Positions 24,272 to 34,850 of a DNA stretch of 64,000 bases are shown here, piece by piece. Every line of letters starts with the position of its first letter. Position 1 is the stretch's first letter. Position numbers and translations under genes: made by a program. The stretch is taken from positions 496,001-560,000 of the forward strand of contig NAJO01000028.1 of the NCBI GenBank assembly GCA_002077065.1, read 5' to 3'. The notes under the pieces were generated by a model, which had not been told where the DNA came from, did no database searches, and was given only the letters and a program-made list of their open reading frames with translations. This DNA comes from Cryoendolithus antarcticus. Lineage: Eukaryota; Ascomycota; Dothideomycetes; Cladosporiales; Cladosporiaceae.

Positions 24272-25382
24272 ATGGTTATGGCGACCATGCGCAGTCACAG
24301 CAAGAGCAGCGCGTTGTGCTGCATTCTTGCGTGCTTTCAATTTCAGTCAATCACAGCACAGGTCACTGAAAGCCAGGACTACGGCATTGGCTTCCAGTTT
24401 ACGCCGGCTTACGGGTGAGCTGCAGGCACTCGAGAGCAAAGCGCGCAATAGCTGATACTGTTGCAGGTCTGTCGCAGTGTCCTATGAGAATGGATCAAAC
24501 GTTGCCCTCGGGCGTGTCAACGGCGACAAGGCGTGGCATAACTTGATGTTCAAACTCTGTGTCGACACCAGATATATGCGCTATAGCGAGGGTGACACCA
24601 CCTTGGAAGCCGACAGACTGATCCTTGTTGAGATGGTACATTCGCTTGCAGAGCTAGCAGCAGCGAGGCTAGGGGAGCCGGTCAAAGCAGCTGCCGTGAG
24701 TCTTCCGGCCCACAACCGAGTTCACCACTACGGCGAGTTTGCAGTAGCACCTATCTTGCGAAATGCTTTCGAAACTGCAGGCCTGGAGTATCTCCCAATC
24801 ATCACGTGGGATGCAGCGATGGGTGAACCATTGATCTTTGCCGAGAATGCGATCGTAGCTGGGCATGGATTCGGCCTTTGCCAGCCCTACACCGCTGGCT
24901 CCGAATGTAAGAACGGCACGAGAGCGCCCTATGATGTATTCTACCTCATCGGCTACTTTCAAAACGAGCTCGAGATCACGAGAACCTCCAGACAGTGGTC
25001 AGCGTATCAGAGTTGGTGGTATGGGTATCCCAGTGAACAGCATCTTGGGCGCGACTCGAAGCATGACAATCCGGACGAAGAACACTACTGGGATGCAGTA
25101 CGACAGCGATTGATCAAGTCCTTTCCTCCGACCGGGCACTTGTCTTACAATATGACAAAGCTGGTCTTCTACGGTGATCATGCCGGAGACCCACGCCTCC
25201 GTCTGGAAGTGGCGAAGGTCCTTCAGGCCTTCGGACAAGAGCCGAAGTTGATCGACGACGGTATCGATCCGGTCTATGCTGGAGCGCTTGGAGTGGCTGA
25301 CTTCGCGAAGCGCAGGCCGTACTTCGACATCGAGACCCGGTACGTTCGGGGCTTGGTCGATCAGACGAAGCCAGATATGTGA
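24272..25382 (+). CDS. Signal-peptide-bearing Hsp70/actin-fold ATPase-like protein
   Basis: The predicted protein has 352 aa from exons 24272-24414 and 24467-25382 over a 52-nt intron (GTGAGC...TTGCAG). The N-terminus MVMATMRSHSKSSALCCILA followed by CFQFQSITAQ looks like a secretion signal. Then comes YGIGFQFTPAYGSVAVSYENG, resembling the phosphate-1 segment of the Hsp70/actin fold (normally GIDLGTTxSxVAV) but with the acidic and GTT residues changed. Downstream EADRLILVEMVHSLAELAAARLGEPVKAAAVSLP matches the Hsp70 subdomain in which the host helix precedes 'AVITVPA'. FETAGLEYLPIITWDAAMG corresponds to the next block. The total is near nucleotide-binding-domain size only, with no substrate-binding domain. 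The family is known in fungi as Hsp70-like proteins; activity is doubtful given the altered phosphate loop. Confidence 0.7.
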
Positions 25383-27137
25383 CCAGTCGAGCATCGAGGA
25401 AATAATCCAGAGCCAGATGCTACTTAAGCATCATGAAATGACAAACGCGGCGCTGCAGGGCATCATTTTGTGGACAGTGTACCCGCCGGTCTGCACAATG
25501 TGATGTGCGCTACGGCTCAACTACTGATGAGCAGACAATCTAACAAACGAATCTCGATGGCTTTTCACAGATTCAGAATGCTTGTTGGTAATTCGTTTTC
25601 AGCTTCAGCATTTCCGAGCGATCTCTAGTCCTCATGATCATACTGCTCGAGATAGTTAATGCACAGCAGCAGTCAGACCATGACCATTTGACCAAGCCTT
25701 GGTAGTCTCTGTTGCGCATAATCACGAGGAGGATGAGCAACACAGTCCTCCGTCTGATCATCCTACGATCCTGCGGTCGATGGGCGCAGTATACGCATCC
25801 TGACTGTGCCTCTCCAGCCAAAGTCCCTCTGATACACACCGACCGGTCATGGCAGCTTTAACAAGTTCCACATGGTCGCGTACTCAATCGACGATGAACA
25901 GTCCACACTGCAAATGAGAGGACTGCGTATTGTATGAGTGATCCTGGTTCTCCTGACGAGGTATGCGAACCGGGGTTGAGCTCTAGCAGGTACGCAGTGT
26001 CCAGTCCGAGCGACAGGACCCGATTCCGATCGATGTTCGATTAAGAAAATACTGTCTATCAGTCATAGAAAGTGTTCAGCAGACAGCTATGAATTTTATC
26101 ACGATTGCGTTCAACATCTCCACTGCAGCTGTAAGTATGCTGCACACCCGGTTCCATGCGGCTTCCTTCCTAAACTTCACGAGGTCAATGCACATATGAC
26201 CAAGCTACGGTGTGCTGACCATTCGTGACATGCATGCTTAGCGTCAGCTTCGTGCATATGCTTCGAACCGAACGTTGCGCGTCCAGCATGCAAGCCGACG
26301 AATGTGATCGCCTTGCTAAGCGATTAGCGTTATGCGGAAGATCGCCTGGCTGTCGCGGAAGGATCCTGAGTTCAACTCAAGCTTCGATTGGGAAACATAT
26401 GAAGAGCTTCTGGCGCGCACTCGTGGGAAAGAGGTCAAGCTTCGAACAATCGCTCAACGAAGCCCACCATCAAGTGCTGAATTCGCTTCACCATATTCAT
26501 CCCCAGAACTCAATGATTTGAGTTGCTCGACTACAACTCAAAGCGTACGACATGTCTGCTGGATCGAAGTGGGAGTCCAACTTCCTTGACAAGTTCATCG
26601 AGTCTTCGTCTCGGCCCTCCAGTCCTACTGCAGGCGAAAGGCCATTGACTCCTCGGCCAACCCGAGTCGATGCTGTCGCCAATCGCGCTCGCTCATCAAC
26701 GCCCAAACGCACAGAGCGATCAAGACATGCAATCACTGGACCCACCTCGGCTGCGCGCTGATGTTTTAGCAACGCCAGAGACTGGGCTACGGAGGACATC
26801 TTCTGGAAGGCTGTCGTGGTATCTGGCTAGCGATGAGAGGGAGGGTAGCTGGGTGTCAAGCTGGGTGGAGCCGGCTTCTCCTACCTTTATGAGAGTTTCA
26901 AGTGGATGGCCGAGTCTCGGATGGCGCAGGCTGTTACGTCGGGGACGGCGTTGACGAAATCGTAACGACTGATGATGGGATGCAATGCTGCAAAGGGGTC
27001 GGCCTTGGTGAAGAACCGCTAGGGCCCGAAGCGGGCTTGTGGCGATGGTGCGCGGCCGGGTCGACTGGGGACACTGGGAATTAATGCTCAAGCGAGTACA
27101 GGCAGAATGGAATTATGACAGTCGCTTCTGGTGTCGA
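25383..27137. other. Gene-poor interval, 25.4-27.1 kb
   Basis: About 1.75 kb with no confidently recognised gene. A weak coding-like stretch at about 26332-26761 is listed separately. The rest shows only short open frames without conserved features. Confidence 0.45.
26332..26761 (+). other. Possible unresolved gene fragment
   Basis: Two adjoining open stretches in different frames look protein-like: MRKIAWLSRKDPEFNSSFDW...EELLARTRGKEVKLR from 26332, and AYDMSAGSKWESNFLDKFIE...SRPSSPTAGERPLTPRP around 26543-26761. I could not connect them with a clean intron and recognise no family. It may be a rapidly evolving gene, a relic or chance. Confidence 0.2.
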
Positions 27138-27778
27138 TCAATTGATTCTATATGCATCGTAAATCACTACACGGATCAGTGTCATTTCCCATCAACCATG
27201 TACTCAAGTCACTCACCTTCTGCACCCCTCCTCGCTCCACTTCCGATCCACATTCCCCCATTCACAATCTGAGCATATCTCTCATCTCCGGTCTCTAGCT
27301 TCACGTTCAACCTCATCTGATACTCATCCGGCGCCACCCCATCGGCCAACACCGGGTCAAACAGCTTCTCCAACACCTCCCTCGGTCCAGTCCGCCACCC
27401 TGAAGTCTGCACCGCAATGAACGCCGGCGGCTCATCGGAAGTCTGAAGCAGGTAGTTGGTTTCGAGCCATGTATGTAGCGTCTCAGGGTGCACGAGCTGG
27501 GAATCTTGGCCACCGGGCTATGAAGTTGCTCAGCCCATTGCGCTGTGATCAAGGCAGGCGTTGTGACAGACTACAACAATGCCCGAACCCCACGTAGCCT
27601 GCCATTGTCCGCCGCTGAAGCTGATCCAGTTACGCTGGCCAAAGGGACCTGGGCCGAGTGAGATCTTGGGGTTGAGTGTCACTGACATGCGAAAGTCGAG
27701 GCGAGGCACAGGAACGGGAAGGTCGAGGGTTGCTGCCGCCGTACCGCGAAGAAATGAGGAGCGCAGATCCACAGACAT
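27138..27778 (-). CDS. DUF3237 family protein
   Basis: Predicted 177 aa from three exons: 27778-27575, 27517-27217 and 27166-27138 (introns 57 and 50 nt). The spliced protein has the whole DUF3237 pattern. It includes PVPRLDFRMSVTLN, a GPGPFGQRNWISFSGGQW strand, GIVPGGQDSQLVHPETLHTW across splice 1, and YLLQTSDEPPAFIAVQTSGW. The C-terminus is ETGDERYAQIVNGGMWIGSG, then RRGAEVIYDAYRIN across splice 2. The last exon of only 29 nt is strongly supported because it restores the conserved IYDAYR ending. DUF3237 proteins form a small beta-barrel of unknown reaction, sometimes near aromatic-compound catabolism genes; no such partners are present here. A degenerate tRNA copy sits just upstream of the start. 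Confidence 0.88.
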
Positions 27779-27786
27779 ATTACTCA

Positions 27787-27870
27787 CAGCAGTTGGTTCA
27801 TCAACCTGTACAGAACTTGAAAATGTAAACCATGCAAGTGTAAAATACGAGAGTTCGAACCTCTCGGTGA
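27787..27870 (+). pseudogene. Degenerate tRNA-Lys-like copy (T-arm intact)
   Basis: The last 21 nt (27849-27869, GAGAGTTCGAACCTCTCGGTG) are identical to the T-arm and adjoining bases of the tRNA-Lys gene at 28027-28114, but on the opposite strand. Upstream, CAGTTGGTTCATC resembles the D-loop region and AATGTAAA...ATGCA resembles the intron and anticodon-stem region. The acceptor stem and D-stem are not preserved, so it is probably a dead copy. It lies in the 5' leader of the DUF3237 gene. Confidence 0.5.
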
Positions 27871-28026
27871 ACTTCACAAGTCTGACTTCACAGGCAAGCA
27901 CGACCTCCGTCGCTCCTTCCTCAGCAACACAACTTCCCTTTTGGGAACATGCACAAATGTCCTCAAACATGCCAAAACAACATATCTGATGCCAGAATGG
28001 GATACCAATGATGGCCAAAACGTCAA

Positions 28027-28114
28027 CTCCCACCGAGAGGTTCGAACTCTCAACCTTGAGATGCAGCTTTACATTGTAAAAGTCTCACGCGCTAGCCAAT
28101 TGTGCCAGGCGGGA
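28027..28114 (-). tRNA. tRNA-Lys(UUU) with 14-nt intron
   Basis: Read on the minus strand, the 5' acceptor strand TCCCGCC (28114-28108) pairs with GGTGGGA before the discriminator G at 28027, with one G-U pair. The anticodon stem TGAGA/TCTCA encloses C-U-UUU-A, with the anticodon at 28080-28078. A 14-nt intron (28076-28063) sits right after position 37, where eukaryotic tRNA introns belong. The T-arm GAGAG-TTCGAAC-CTCTC is perfect. The D-stem GCAC/GCGC has one A-C mismatch. Length without intron is 74 nt. The anticodon and discriminator G agree with fungal tRNA-Lys. Confidence 0.85.
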
Positions 28115-28328
28115 CGGAGGACAGCAGACGTTCGATTGTAGCGTACATAATCTACAGCGTATGAGCTGTCGGCTGGTCCCGCATGATCAGCCTTATGCTC
28201 GGCAGCAATGAAACTGCTCTTCCAGGTAAAAATAAGCTCCAACTCTCGAAGTTTTGGAAGAAATGTGAAAGATTGTTCGCAACACTGATATCAATCGGCG
28301 TCATCGTGAATTACTATTACCGACCCTT

Positions 28329-29722
28329 TCACATTACTGCGCCGCCTGCGTACTGACTTGCACCACTCTTCGGCGGCATGAGTGCCATCGCAACAGCCCA
28401 GTCGTCCCTCCCACTCTCCTCAATCAGCTCTTCAGCCAAGACTCTGCGTCTTTCGTACTTCCGCTGCCCAACAATTCGCAACATCTTCCCTTTCATCCGT
28501 AGCACATCCGTCCTCACATTCGCCCATCCTAGCAGTTTCGCATTACCCAGCAGCACCCCCATAATCGTGAGCTGCCCTGTTTGACTCGCAGCAGCAGCTA
28601 ATATCGGAGCGCCCCACGCCAACAACGTCGTTGCGCCCAGAACTGCTTCTTCCAGTGGCGTTGCTTCGCGCAGCCATCGCCCTGACGTGATGGCTTTAAG
28701 ATCGTCGACATCGCCCTTGATGCGCACCCAGCGGTCGTAGCTGAGCAGGATGAAGAGGTCACCTTTCACGCCTGGCTCGGATGCGCCATGCCAGTCGATG
28801 TCGACTTGGCGACGGATAATGGCGGTGTTGAGGAGGCGGATGAGTATCAAGGTTGCGACGTAAGCTAGGGCCCAGGTATCGGCGAGGTAGATCAGAATGC
28901 TGATAGCTGCAATAGTAGATGCAGCTGCGATGCTCACGATGCCGTCGGTAATCCCGGTGGCGGCTTGAAAAGCTTCGGAAGCGTTGCGCAGATCGCAAAC
29001 GGTAAGATCCGTCAGATGCCCCGTCCTGCTTATCTTCTGCAGATATGCAACAGTAGCTGGATTCTCAACTCGGAAAACAAAGCCAGTAGTCATGGCCGCA
29101 CACGCTGGGAACTCGCCGTGTGCCAGATGCTGCGCTTCATGTTGACGATGCAGGCCAGGGCAGAGTACCAGCGCATCGAGCCATGTGGAGGTGGCAGTAA
29201 AAGCTGTGCGCCAGGCGACTAGGTCGAGATCTGCCACAGCGAGCAAACCGACGAGGCTCAGAGCATCTGCAAGTGGCATGCTTGATGAAGGTCACGAGCA
29301 GGATGGCTGACGGAAGGTCAGCCAATCTGCTCAAGTCGTCACTCTTTTTGCCGAGCTGTGAGCTTGTCGTATCCTCAAAACCTGTGAGCGCATTCGCCAG
29401 ACTATCCCAGGCCTGCTCGATAGAAGTGAAAATGCCTCATGGAAGCTGATCGCAGCTCGAGCCGTACCTGCATATGCATGCCCCACTCGCAACTTATGCC
29501 ATTCACAGCTTGAGACTGTCGACATACACCTCATGCATCGCACGTGATTAGCGTTCCTGTACTCGGCTGGTACTTCGCCGTCGATGTTCTCGGCTTGCCT
29601 TTCTCGAGGTCAAGCCCTAGCGAGGAAGGCTCGTGGACAATTCCGCGCGTCTCATGTCCAACGGCAATACTGCATAGCAGATGTACAATCGCGAACCCGC
29701 TCAAAGCAAGTAAGTGATACAT
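28329..29722 (-). CDS. Fungal integral membrane protein, unknown function
   Basis: The N-terminus MYHLLALSGFAIVHLLCSIAVG looks like a signal peptide or first membrane helix. The main exon (29256-28329) encodes LVGLLAVADLDLVAWRTAF, then two hydrophobic segments (about IVSIAAASTIAAISILIYLA and WALAYVATLILIRLLNTAII). A conserved-looking RRQVDIDWHGASEPGVKGDL FILLSYDRWVRIKG block follows, then further helices (AVLGATTLLAWGAPILAAA). A good 55-nt intron (29311-29257, GTCAGC donor) joins the middle exon. The intron after residue 53 (29562-29436, 127 nt) is tentative. With both, the protein would have 403 aa. I recognise the type as a fungus-specific membrane protein but no function. The gene is followed downstream by the tRNA. 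Confidence 0.6.
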
Positions 29723-29860
29723 AACCTACTACTAATCAGCTCTCTATCAAGCCCATGCACCCGCGGGACTTCCAACCTTCTCATAATGCCTCACCGACAC
29801 CAACACCTGCATTATAACAAGCGCAACCCCCCACATCCCACACAGCCACACAGTCCTTGA

Positions 29861-30189
29861 TCAGAACACTGTGTTCCTGCGCAAAACACCAATAATAACG
29901 TAGTAGCACTGATGGCCGGCGTGCGCGTACTGTGTGAAAATCATCTCGACGCTAACCCAGAGCGGGAGCTCGATGATGTCAATTTCCGAGAGCTGGCGGT
30001 AGAGGATTGGTACCGTCGCCTGTAAGAGAATGCCAGAAGTCCAGAGAAGAGGCTGCCCGCTGTTGTGCTGGAGAGGATGGCGGCAAGGACGAGGATGGTG
30101 AGTGCGGCAAAGAGGAGGGTTGATTGAATAGCTGGGTTGCCGAAGGATTCGAAAATATGGCTGATCGGGTCTGCTGTTGCGTTCGCCAT
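29861..30189 (-). CDS. Small membrane protein, apparent frameshift
   Basis: From ATG 30189 the frame reads MANATADPISHIFESFGNP and a hydrophobic helix STLLFAALTILVLAAILSS. A second frame then continues with a plausible protein end: QPLLWTSGILLQATVPILYR, QLSEIDIIELPLWVSVEM and VIIGVLRRNTVF, stopping at 29861. The switch falls near 30045-30070. The only intron that would bridge it is 38 nt with a GTCCTT donor, shorter than any other intron here, so a one-base deletion (real or assembly) is more likely. About 109 residues. It lies head-to-tail with the membrane protein gene downstream. Confidence 0.4.
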
Positions 30190-31032
30190 CTTGACTGTGA
30201 CTACACACAGTACCGCGAAGTACAAGGGAGAAGAGAGATGTGTCGATGCGGATGAAGGAAAGAGAGAAAGCGCGTGTCGAGATATGAGAAACTATCGATA
30301 TCGATACAGCGAAGTTACACTTGCCGCTCATCGAACGCCATACTCGAGAGTCATGCTGACCTCTGCATTCGGACTTACGACGTCGAGCTGATGGTCAGTG
30401 CCATGCGTGATGTACATGTCAATGACCAGGCGGGGGTTTCACGAGCGGCCAAGCGGGAGTTTGCTCGCGGATGAAACGTAGGGCGGCAGTAGGTCCGCTC
30501 AACATCGTGCTATGCTTGATACGCGGTGTCCAGGACGGCAGTCAAGACGCGATCTCCATGACGGTGGGTTCTTCAGAAACCGAACCTTCCCGGAGTTGAT
30601 GACCTCTGGGACGCGCGACGCGATCTGGATGATCTTTGTCCTTGACGCATGAGGCGGGAGAAGTGGTGCGTGAGCGCCATTGTAATCGAGGAGCAGACTG
30701 GCGACTATTGACTGCTCGAATAGAAAGTGTCCTGTTGGCGGTCGACCACAGAGTCGATGTGGTAACAACGACGACAGTTTTGCGTGACATGTAAGTGGAA
30801 GAACTTGCCAAGACTTTGTGAGAGCAGCGTACGTCAACTCTCGAGCCGCAGTGACCGATGATGCCTCATGCATACTCGCCCTTGACTTTGGCACACGGGC
30901 TAGGAATGATGCTGCTTTGAGAGCTCCAAGTCATGTCTTTGAGAGCCACCTTCTCGCCTTGAGCCATTCATACCATTGGGCGACGTCCACGCCATGAGAT
31001 AGAGCTCATTGCACACACACCACACCACAGCC
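30190..31032. other. Intergenic upstream of LAS17
   Basis: 843 bp. It contains the divergent promoters of the small membrane protein gene and LAS17. The final 40 bp are an A/C-rich leader (CACACACACC) directly before the LAS17 ATG. No gene seen. Confidence 0.5.
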
Positions 31033-33059
31033 ATGCCCTCCATCCTCACAGACGACGACAAACAAATCGTCAAACGCACCGTCCCCAAAGCCTCCAACAA
31101 AATCCACGCCGTCGCCGTAGCCAAACTATACATCGCCCACCCCTCCGACCGCTCCCAATGGACCTACACCGGCCTCCAAGGCGCCGCGGTCCTAGCCAAC
31201 GACCTCGTCGGCAACACCTTCTGGCTCAAACTCGTCGACGTCTCGCCTTCGAATCGCGGCGTCCTCTGGGACCAGGAGATCTACGACACCTTCCAGTATA
31301 ATCAGGACAGGACGTATTTCCATAGCTTTGAATTGGAGGAGTGTTTGGCGGGGCTGAGCTTTGCGGATGAGAAGGAGGCGAAGCAGTTTCGGAAGAAGGT
31401 TGATGAGAGGGAGAAGAATGCTGCCAAGGGCACGAAGGGGAGACCGTTCGCTAGTGCTGCGGTGCAGAGTAGTTATGGAGGTGGTGGGGGTGGAGTTGGG
31501 CAGCAGTACGCTGGAGGTGCTGCGGGAGGTGGCGGCGTGGGGCCGCATAAGTCGAGATTTGGGCTGGGGAACTTGCTTGGATCAGGCCATAGGAACAGCA
31601 CGGCACCACAGCAGGGTCCGCCACAGAGTATCATTCCGCCTAGAGGGGTGGAAATTTACGGTCCGACGCCTGGATCGCCTGCAAGACCACCTTCCGTCGC
31701 GAGATCGACTTCTTCGGGGATCGATTTAAGTGACCCGGACGTACAGACTGTATTGAGGGAGCTGGAGGAGATGGGGATTACCGCGGACCAGATCGAGGAG
31801 AACGCTGGATTCATCAAGACGTATCTGGAGCACCACAAGGCTACGGCGGCGGCGGAGGCAGAGAAAAGGGAGCGATCAGCACGGGCGCCACCGCCTCCTC
31901 CGCCTGGAAACCTCAGTCCTCAACACACAGGCTCATCTGGGGGAGCTTCGAAACGCGGTCCACCGCCTGCGCCTCCACCATCCAGGAGAACGGCAGGAGG
32001 TGCAGTGCCGACTATACAGCGACCGCCGAGTCCGTCGCCCAGCCCTCCACGAGCCCCATCGCCTCCGAGACCCCGCTTCCGAGCTCCGCCACCACTTGCA
32101 GACGCTGGCAAATTCGCTGCTAGTCCAGCACCCGCTGCACGTGCACGAGCTACAAGTCAATCGACGCCTGGCCCACCACCACCGCCTCGACCGCCCAAGA
32201 CGCCGCTTGAAGAGGAATCTGCACCTTCGCCTGGTAGATTCGGCGTCCCACCACCCTTCTCCGGCTCAAGAATTCCATCAGGTCCACCTCCACCTCCAGC
32301 ACGCTCAGGCGGCGTGCCACCTCCACCTCCAGCACGAGACAGCACGTATCAGGCGACCTCCGCAGCTTTAGTGGGTATGCCTCCTGCGCCTCTGCCACGG
32401 AATGCAGCGTCATCTACAGACTACGTCCCTCCGCCTCCACCGCGAAGCACAGCGCCAAGTACAGACTACCTCCCGCCACCTCCTCCACCTCTGCCACCAT
32501 CCAACACGAGATCCGTCCCTCCACCGCCCTCATCATCGAACGGCCCACCTCTGCCACCGCCGCTACCTGCCACATCGTCTGGCCCGCCACCACCACCGCC
32601 TCTCCCACCAACCTCTTCCGGCCCACCACCACCTCCCCCAATGCCACCCTCATCTTCCGGCCCGCCACCTCCCCCACCTATGCCTTCACGCGGAGAGCCA
32701 GCACTACCTGCCGACTCAGTCCCGTCGCTTCCAAGCGCTCCTGTGCCGGGCCGAGGCGGTCTGCTAGCGGACATCCAGAAGGGTGCTAGGTTGAAGAAGG
32801 TAAGCGATCAGGAGAAGAAGGATCGGAGTGCTGCTGCTGTGCCTGGAGCCGAGCCGGCTGCACCAGTAGCTGGTGGAGCGGCACCGAGTGGAGGCACTGC
32901 GGAAGGAGGGTTGGCTGGGGCGTTGGCGAGTGCTCTCGCGGCAAGGAAGAGTAAGGTTAGTCATAGTGGTAAGTCAATCCTGAACGTAGAAGTAACGGGG
33001 CATGGAGATGGACTGCTAACGCGTGTGCAGATGACGAGAAAGATGACGACGACTGGTAA
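31033..33059 (+). CDS. LAS17: WASP homologue (Las17/Bee1), Arp2/3 activator
   Basis: The predicted protein has 654 aa from exons 31033-32968 and 33031-33059 over a 62-nt intron (GTAAGT...GTGCAG). Residues 1-110 form a WH1 domain (IHAVAVAKLYIAHPSDRSQW, WLKLVDV, VLWDQEIYDTF). A long proline-rich region with many PPPPPP tracts follows (about residues 290-560). A WH2 motif comes next (GRGGLLADIQKGARLKKV) and then an acidic tail DDEKDDDDW ending in the conserved Trp. The 29-nt last exon carries the acidic Arp2/3-binding end, and its stop (33057-33059) defines the gene. If the intron is read through, the same frame runs into the next gene. Las17 nucleates branched actin at endocytic patches. The identity is very secure. 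Confidence 0.95.
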
Positions 33060-33453
33060 GCTCATTGCAACCCCATCGAGCAGCACTTGTACCACTATCA
33101 CGCTGCAGCCGGAAGCAAAGGAGCTCTACGATGAGCTTCGCAATCGCCACAAGCTGGTCTCTTCCAGCCCAGTTCGCCAGAGGGCGTTCAGCTCTGCGTA
33201 TATACCTACATTCACGCTGCAGAGCCCAAAGTCTTCTCTTGATACTGTGCTAGTCCGTAGTAGAAGTGAACTGAAAAACATGAATGGACCTGTCTGTGAC
33301 CTTGTCAAGACGCGCTTTCCTTTCTGCCCATACGACGCGCACAGACCGCGGCTCAGTAAACATCCACCTCGAACTTTTTGGTTCCATTGTACTCTGCATA
33401 CTGCTACCCTGTTCCAACGCTTCTCCATATCCTCCCCATATCCCACCACAAAG
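33060..33453. other. Intergenic between LAS17 and the Nup53-like gene
   Basis: 394 bp with the LAS17 3' UTR and the promoter of the next gene. It happens to be free of stops in the LAS17 intron-retained frame, so it can be mistaken for coding sequence. Confidence 0.6.
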
Positions 33454-34755
33454 ATGGATCCCCATAACCCCTCCCCCTTCGGCCGGGGCATGCAGATCCA
33501 CGCCGTCCCCGAGCACGAACGCTACACTGACTCCCTCACCAACACCCAGCTCCCCTGGGGCTACTCTTCCACGCACATCCAGCCCGCAGACCTCCTGCGC
33601 TCGGAACGCCATAGTGTAGAGAAAGAGAGCGGACCCTTTGGCCGCAGCGTGCGAAGGAGAGGGACTAGTAGGAGTAGGAGTAAGACAGCGGAGCCGAGGA
33701 AAGAGGAGGATAGATTGAAGGCTGAGGTGCAGAGAGCGGAGGACGAGGTGTTTCTTCGGATGAGAGGCGGGCAAGGAGGGGAGCGGGAGGAAGGCGCGAA
33801 GCCGGCAGAAACGAAGGGAAGCCAGGCGGTGGTGGTGCAGAGTGTTGTGGACATGGAGCCGACGGAGGTGCTGCTCTATGGCTTCTCCCCCGCCTCCCAA
33901 TACGCCGCCCTCGACTTCTACGAAACCGTCTCCGGCGGCGTGGTGCTAGAGGACTACGAGCGCCACCCTCCCACCGCACGGCCAGATCTGCTACGGACGA
34001 AGCATCGGCTCGCAGCGCAGCGGAGTCTGAGTAAAGCGAGTTTGGGGCGGAAGAACAGGTTTGCGGGAGGGGAGCACTGGGTAGAAATCACCTTCGACTC
34101 TCTCGGCGCCGCCACCCTAGCCGTGGAAAAGAGCCCGCACAAAATCAAAGGCTGTCTAGTTTACGCGGAGTTTTGGCGCGGCGCAGGGCCGCAAAGAGAC
34201 GAGGTGATATGGGCGAGTAATGCGGGGGCGCAGATTACGGGGGATGCGCTGCCGATGACTTTCTCTACCACGACGGGGACGGCAGTGCAGGTCGAGGGCG
34301 GCGAGCGCGACGGGGAGACAGAGGAGACGTTGTCCTCAGGCACCGTGGCAGGCGCAGCGGACGATGATGCGCCACAAGGCATTGGACAATGGCCAAGCAC
34401 GCCAGATGCTGGGCGGTTGCTGCGCTCTGTGCGACAGTCCACGGCGCTGCAGTCTTCTGCTTCGTCTACAGCACTACAACCTCAAATCCCCACTGCTGCA
34501 CTGGCAGCACCACGACTAACGCGTATCCCTGGCGCCACGCCCGCGAAACTTTTACCAGCTGATATGGCGCTGATGCCCAAGCAGCCGAAGCAAAGCTGGA
34601 TGGCGTGGCTGAGTGGGAGCGAGATTATTGGGGCGACTGTGCCACGGACGGGGGATGGGAAGTTCGATTGGGAGAGAGCGGGGATGTACTGGAGGGTGGC
34701 ATTTTGGCTGGATAGGGTGATGGGGTGGGATCTTTGTGGGTTGAACGGGGAGTAG
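33454..34755 (+). CDS. Nup53/Nup35-type nucleoporin (MPPN RRM domain)
   Basis: The predicted protein has 433 aa in one exon, starting MDPHNPSPFGRGMQIHAVPE. Residues about 135-250 form an atypical RRM of the Nup53/Nup35/MPPN family: TEVLLYGFSPASQYAALDFY, YERHPPTARPDLLRTKHRLA, then HWVEITFDSLGAATLAVEKS and IKGCLVYAEFW. The last residues (ERAGMYWRVAFWLDRVMGWD LCG) form an amphipathic helix like the membrane-binding end of Nup53. In the nuclear pore this protein links the inner ring (Nic96/Nup170) to the pore membrane. The start is the ATG just upstream of the first conserved segment. The gene follows LAS17 on the same strand but is independent of it. Confidence 0.85.
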   Translation: MDPHNPSPFGRGMQIHAVPEHERYTDSLTNTQLPWGYSSTHIQPADLLRSERHSVEKESGPFGRSVRRRGTSRSRSKTAEPRKEEDRLKAEVQRAEDEVFLRMRGGQGGEREEGAKPAETKGSQAVVVQSVVDMEPTEVLLYGFSPASQYAALDFYETVSGGVVLEDYERHPPTARPDLLRTKHRLAAQRSLSKASLGRKNRFAGGEHWVEITFDSLGAATLAVEKSPHKIKGCLVYAEFWRGAGPQRDEVIWASNAGAQITGDALPMTFSTTTGTAVQVEGGERDGETEETLSSGTVAGAADDDAPQGIGQWPSTPDAGRLLRSVRQSTALQSSASSTALQPQIPTAALAAPRLTRIPGATPAKLLPADMALMPKQPKQSWMAWLSGSEIIGATVPRTGDGKFDWERAGMYWRVAFWLDRVMGWDLCGLNGE

Positions 34756-34850
34756 GGAGGAGGAATGATGGAGGCAAGCCAGGAAGGGGGCTGTCTATAC
34801 GTCTAGTTATTGGCGAAGTAGCTCAAGACTACCAGATCACCAAAAATCCA

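Noticed and set aside
18016..25382. A secondary-metabolite or catabolic cluster (transporter, hydrolase, Hsp70-like)
   Set aside because: No backbone synthase, P450 or pathway regulator is present; gene-poor gaps of 1.5-1.8 kb separate the genes and functions do not connect.
31033..34755. One giant WASP-nucleoporin fusion protein
   Set aside because: The canonical LAS17 intron and the exact DDW acidic terminus show that LAS17 ends at 33059; the nucleoporin has its own ATG.
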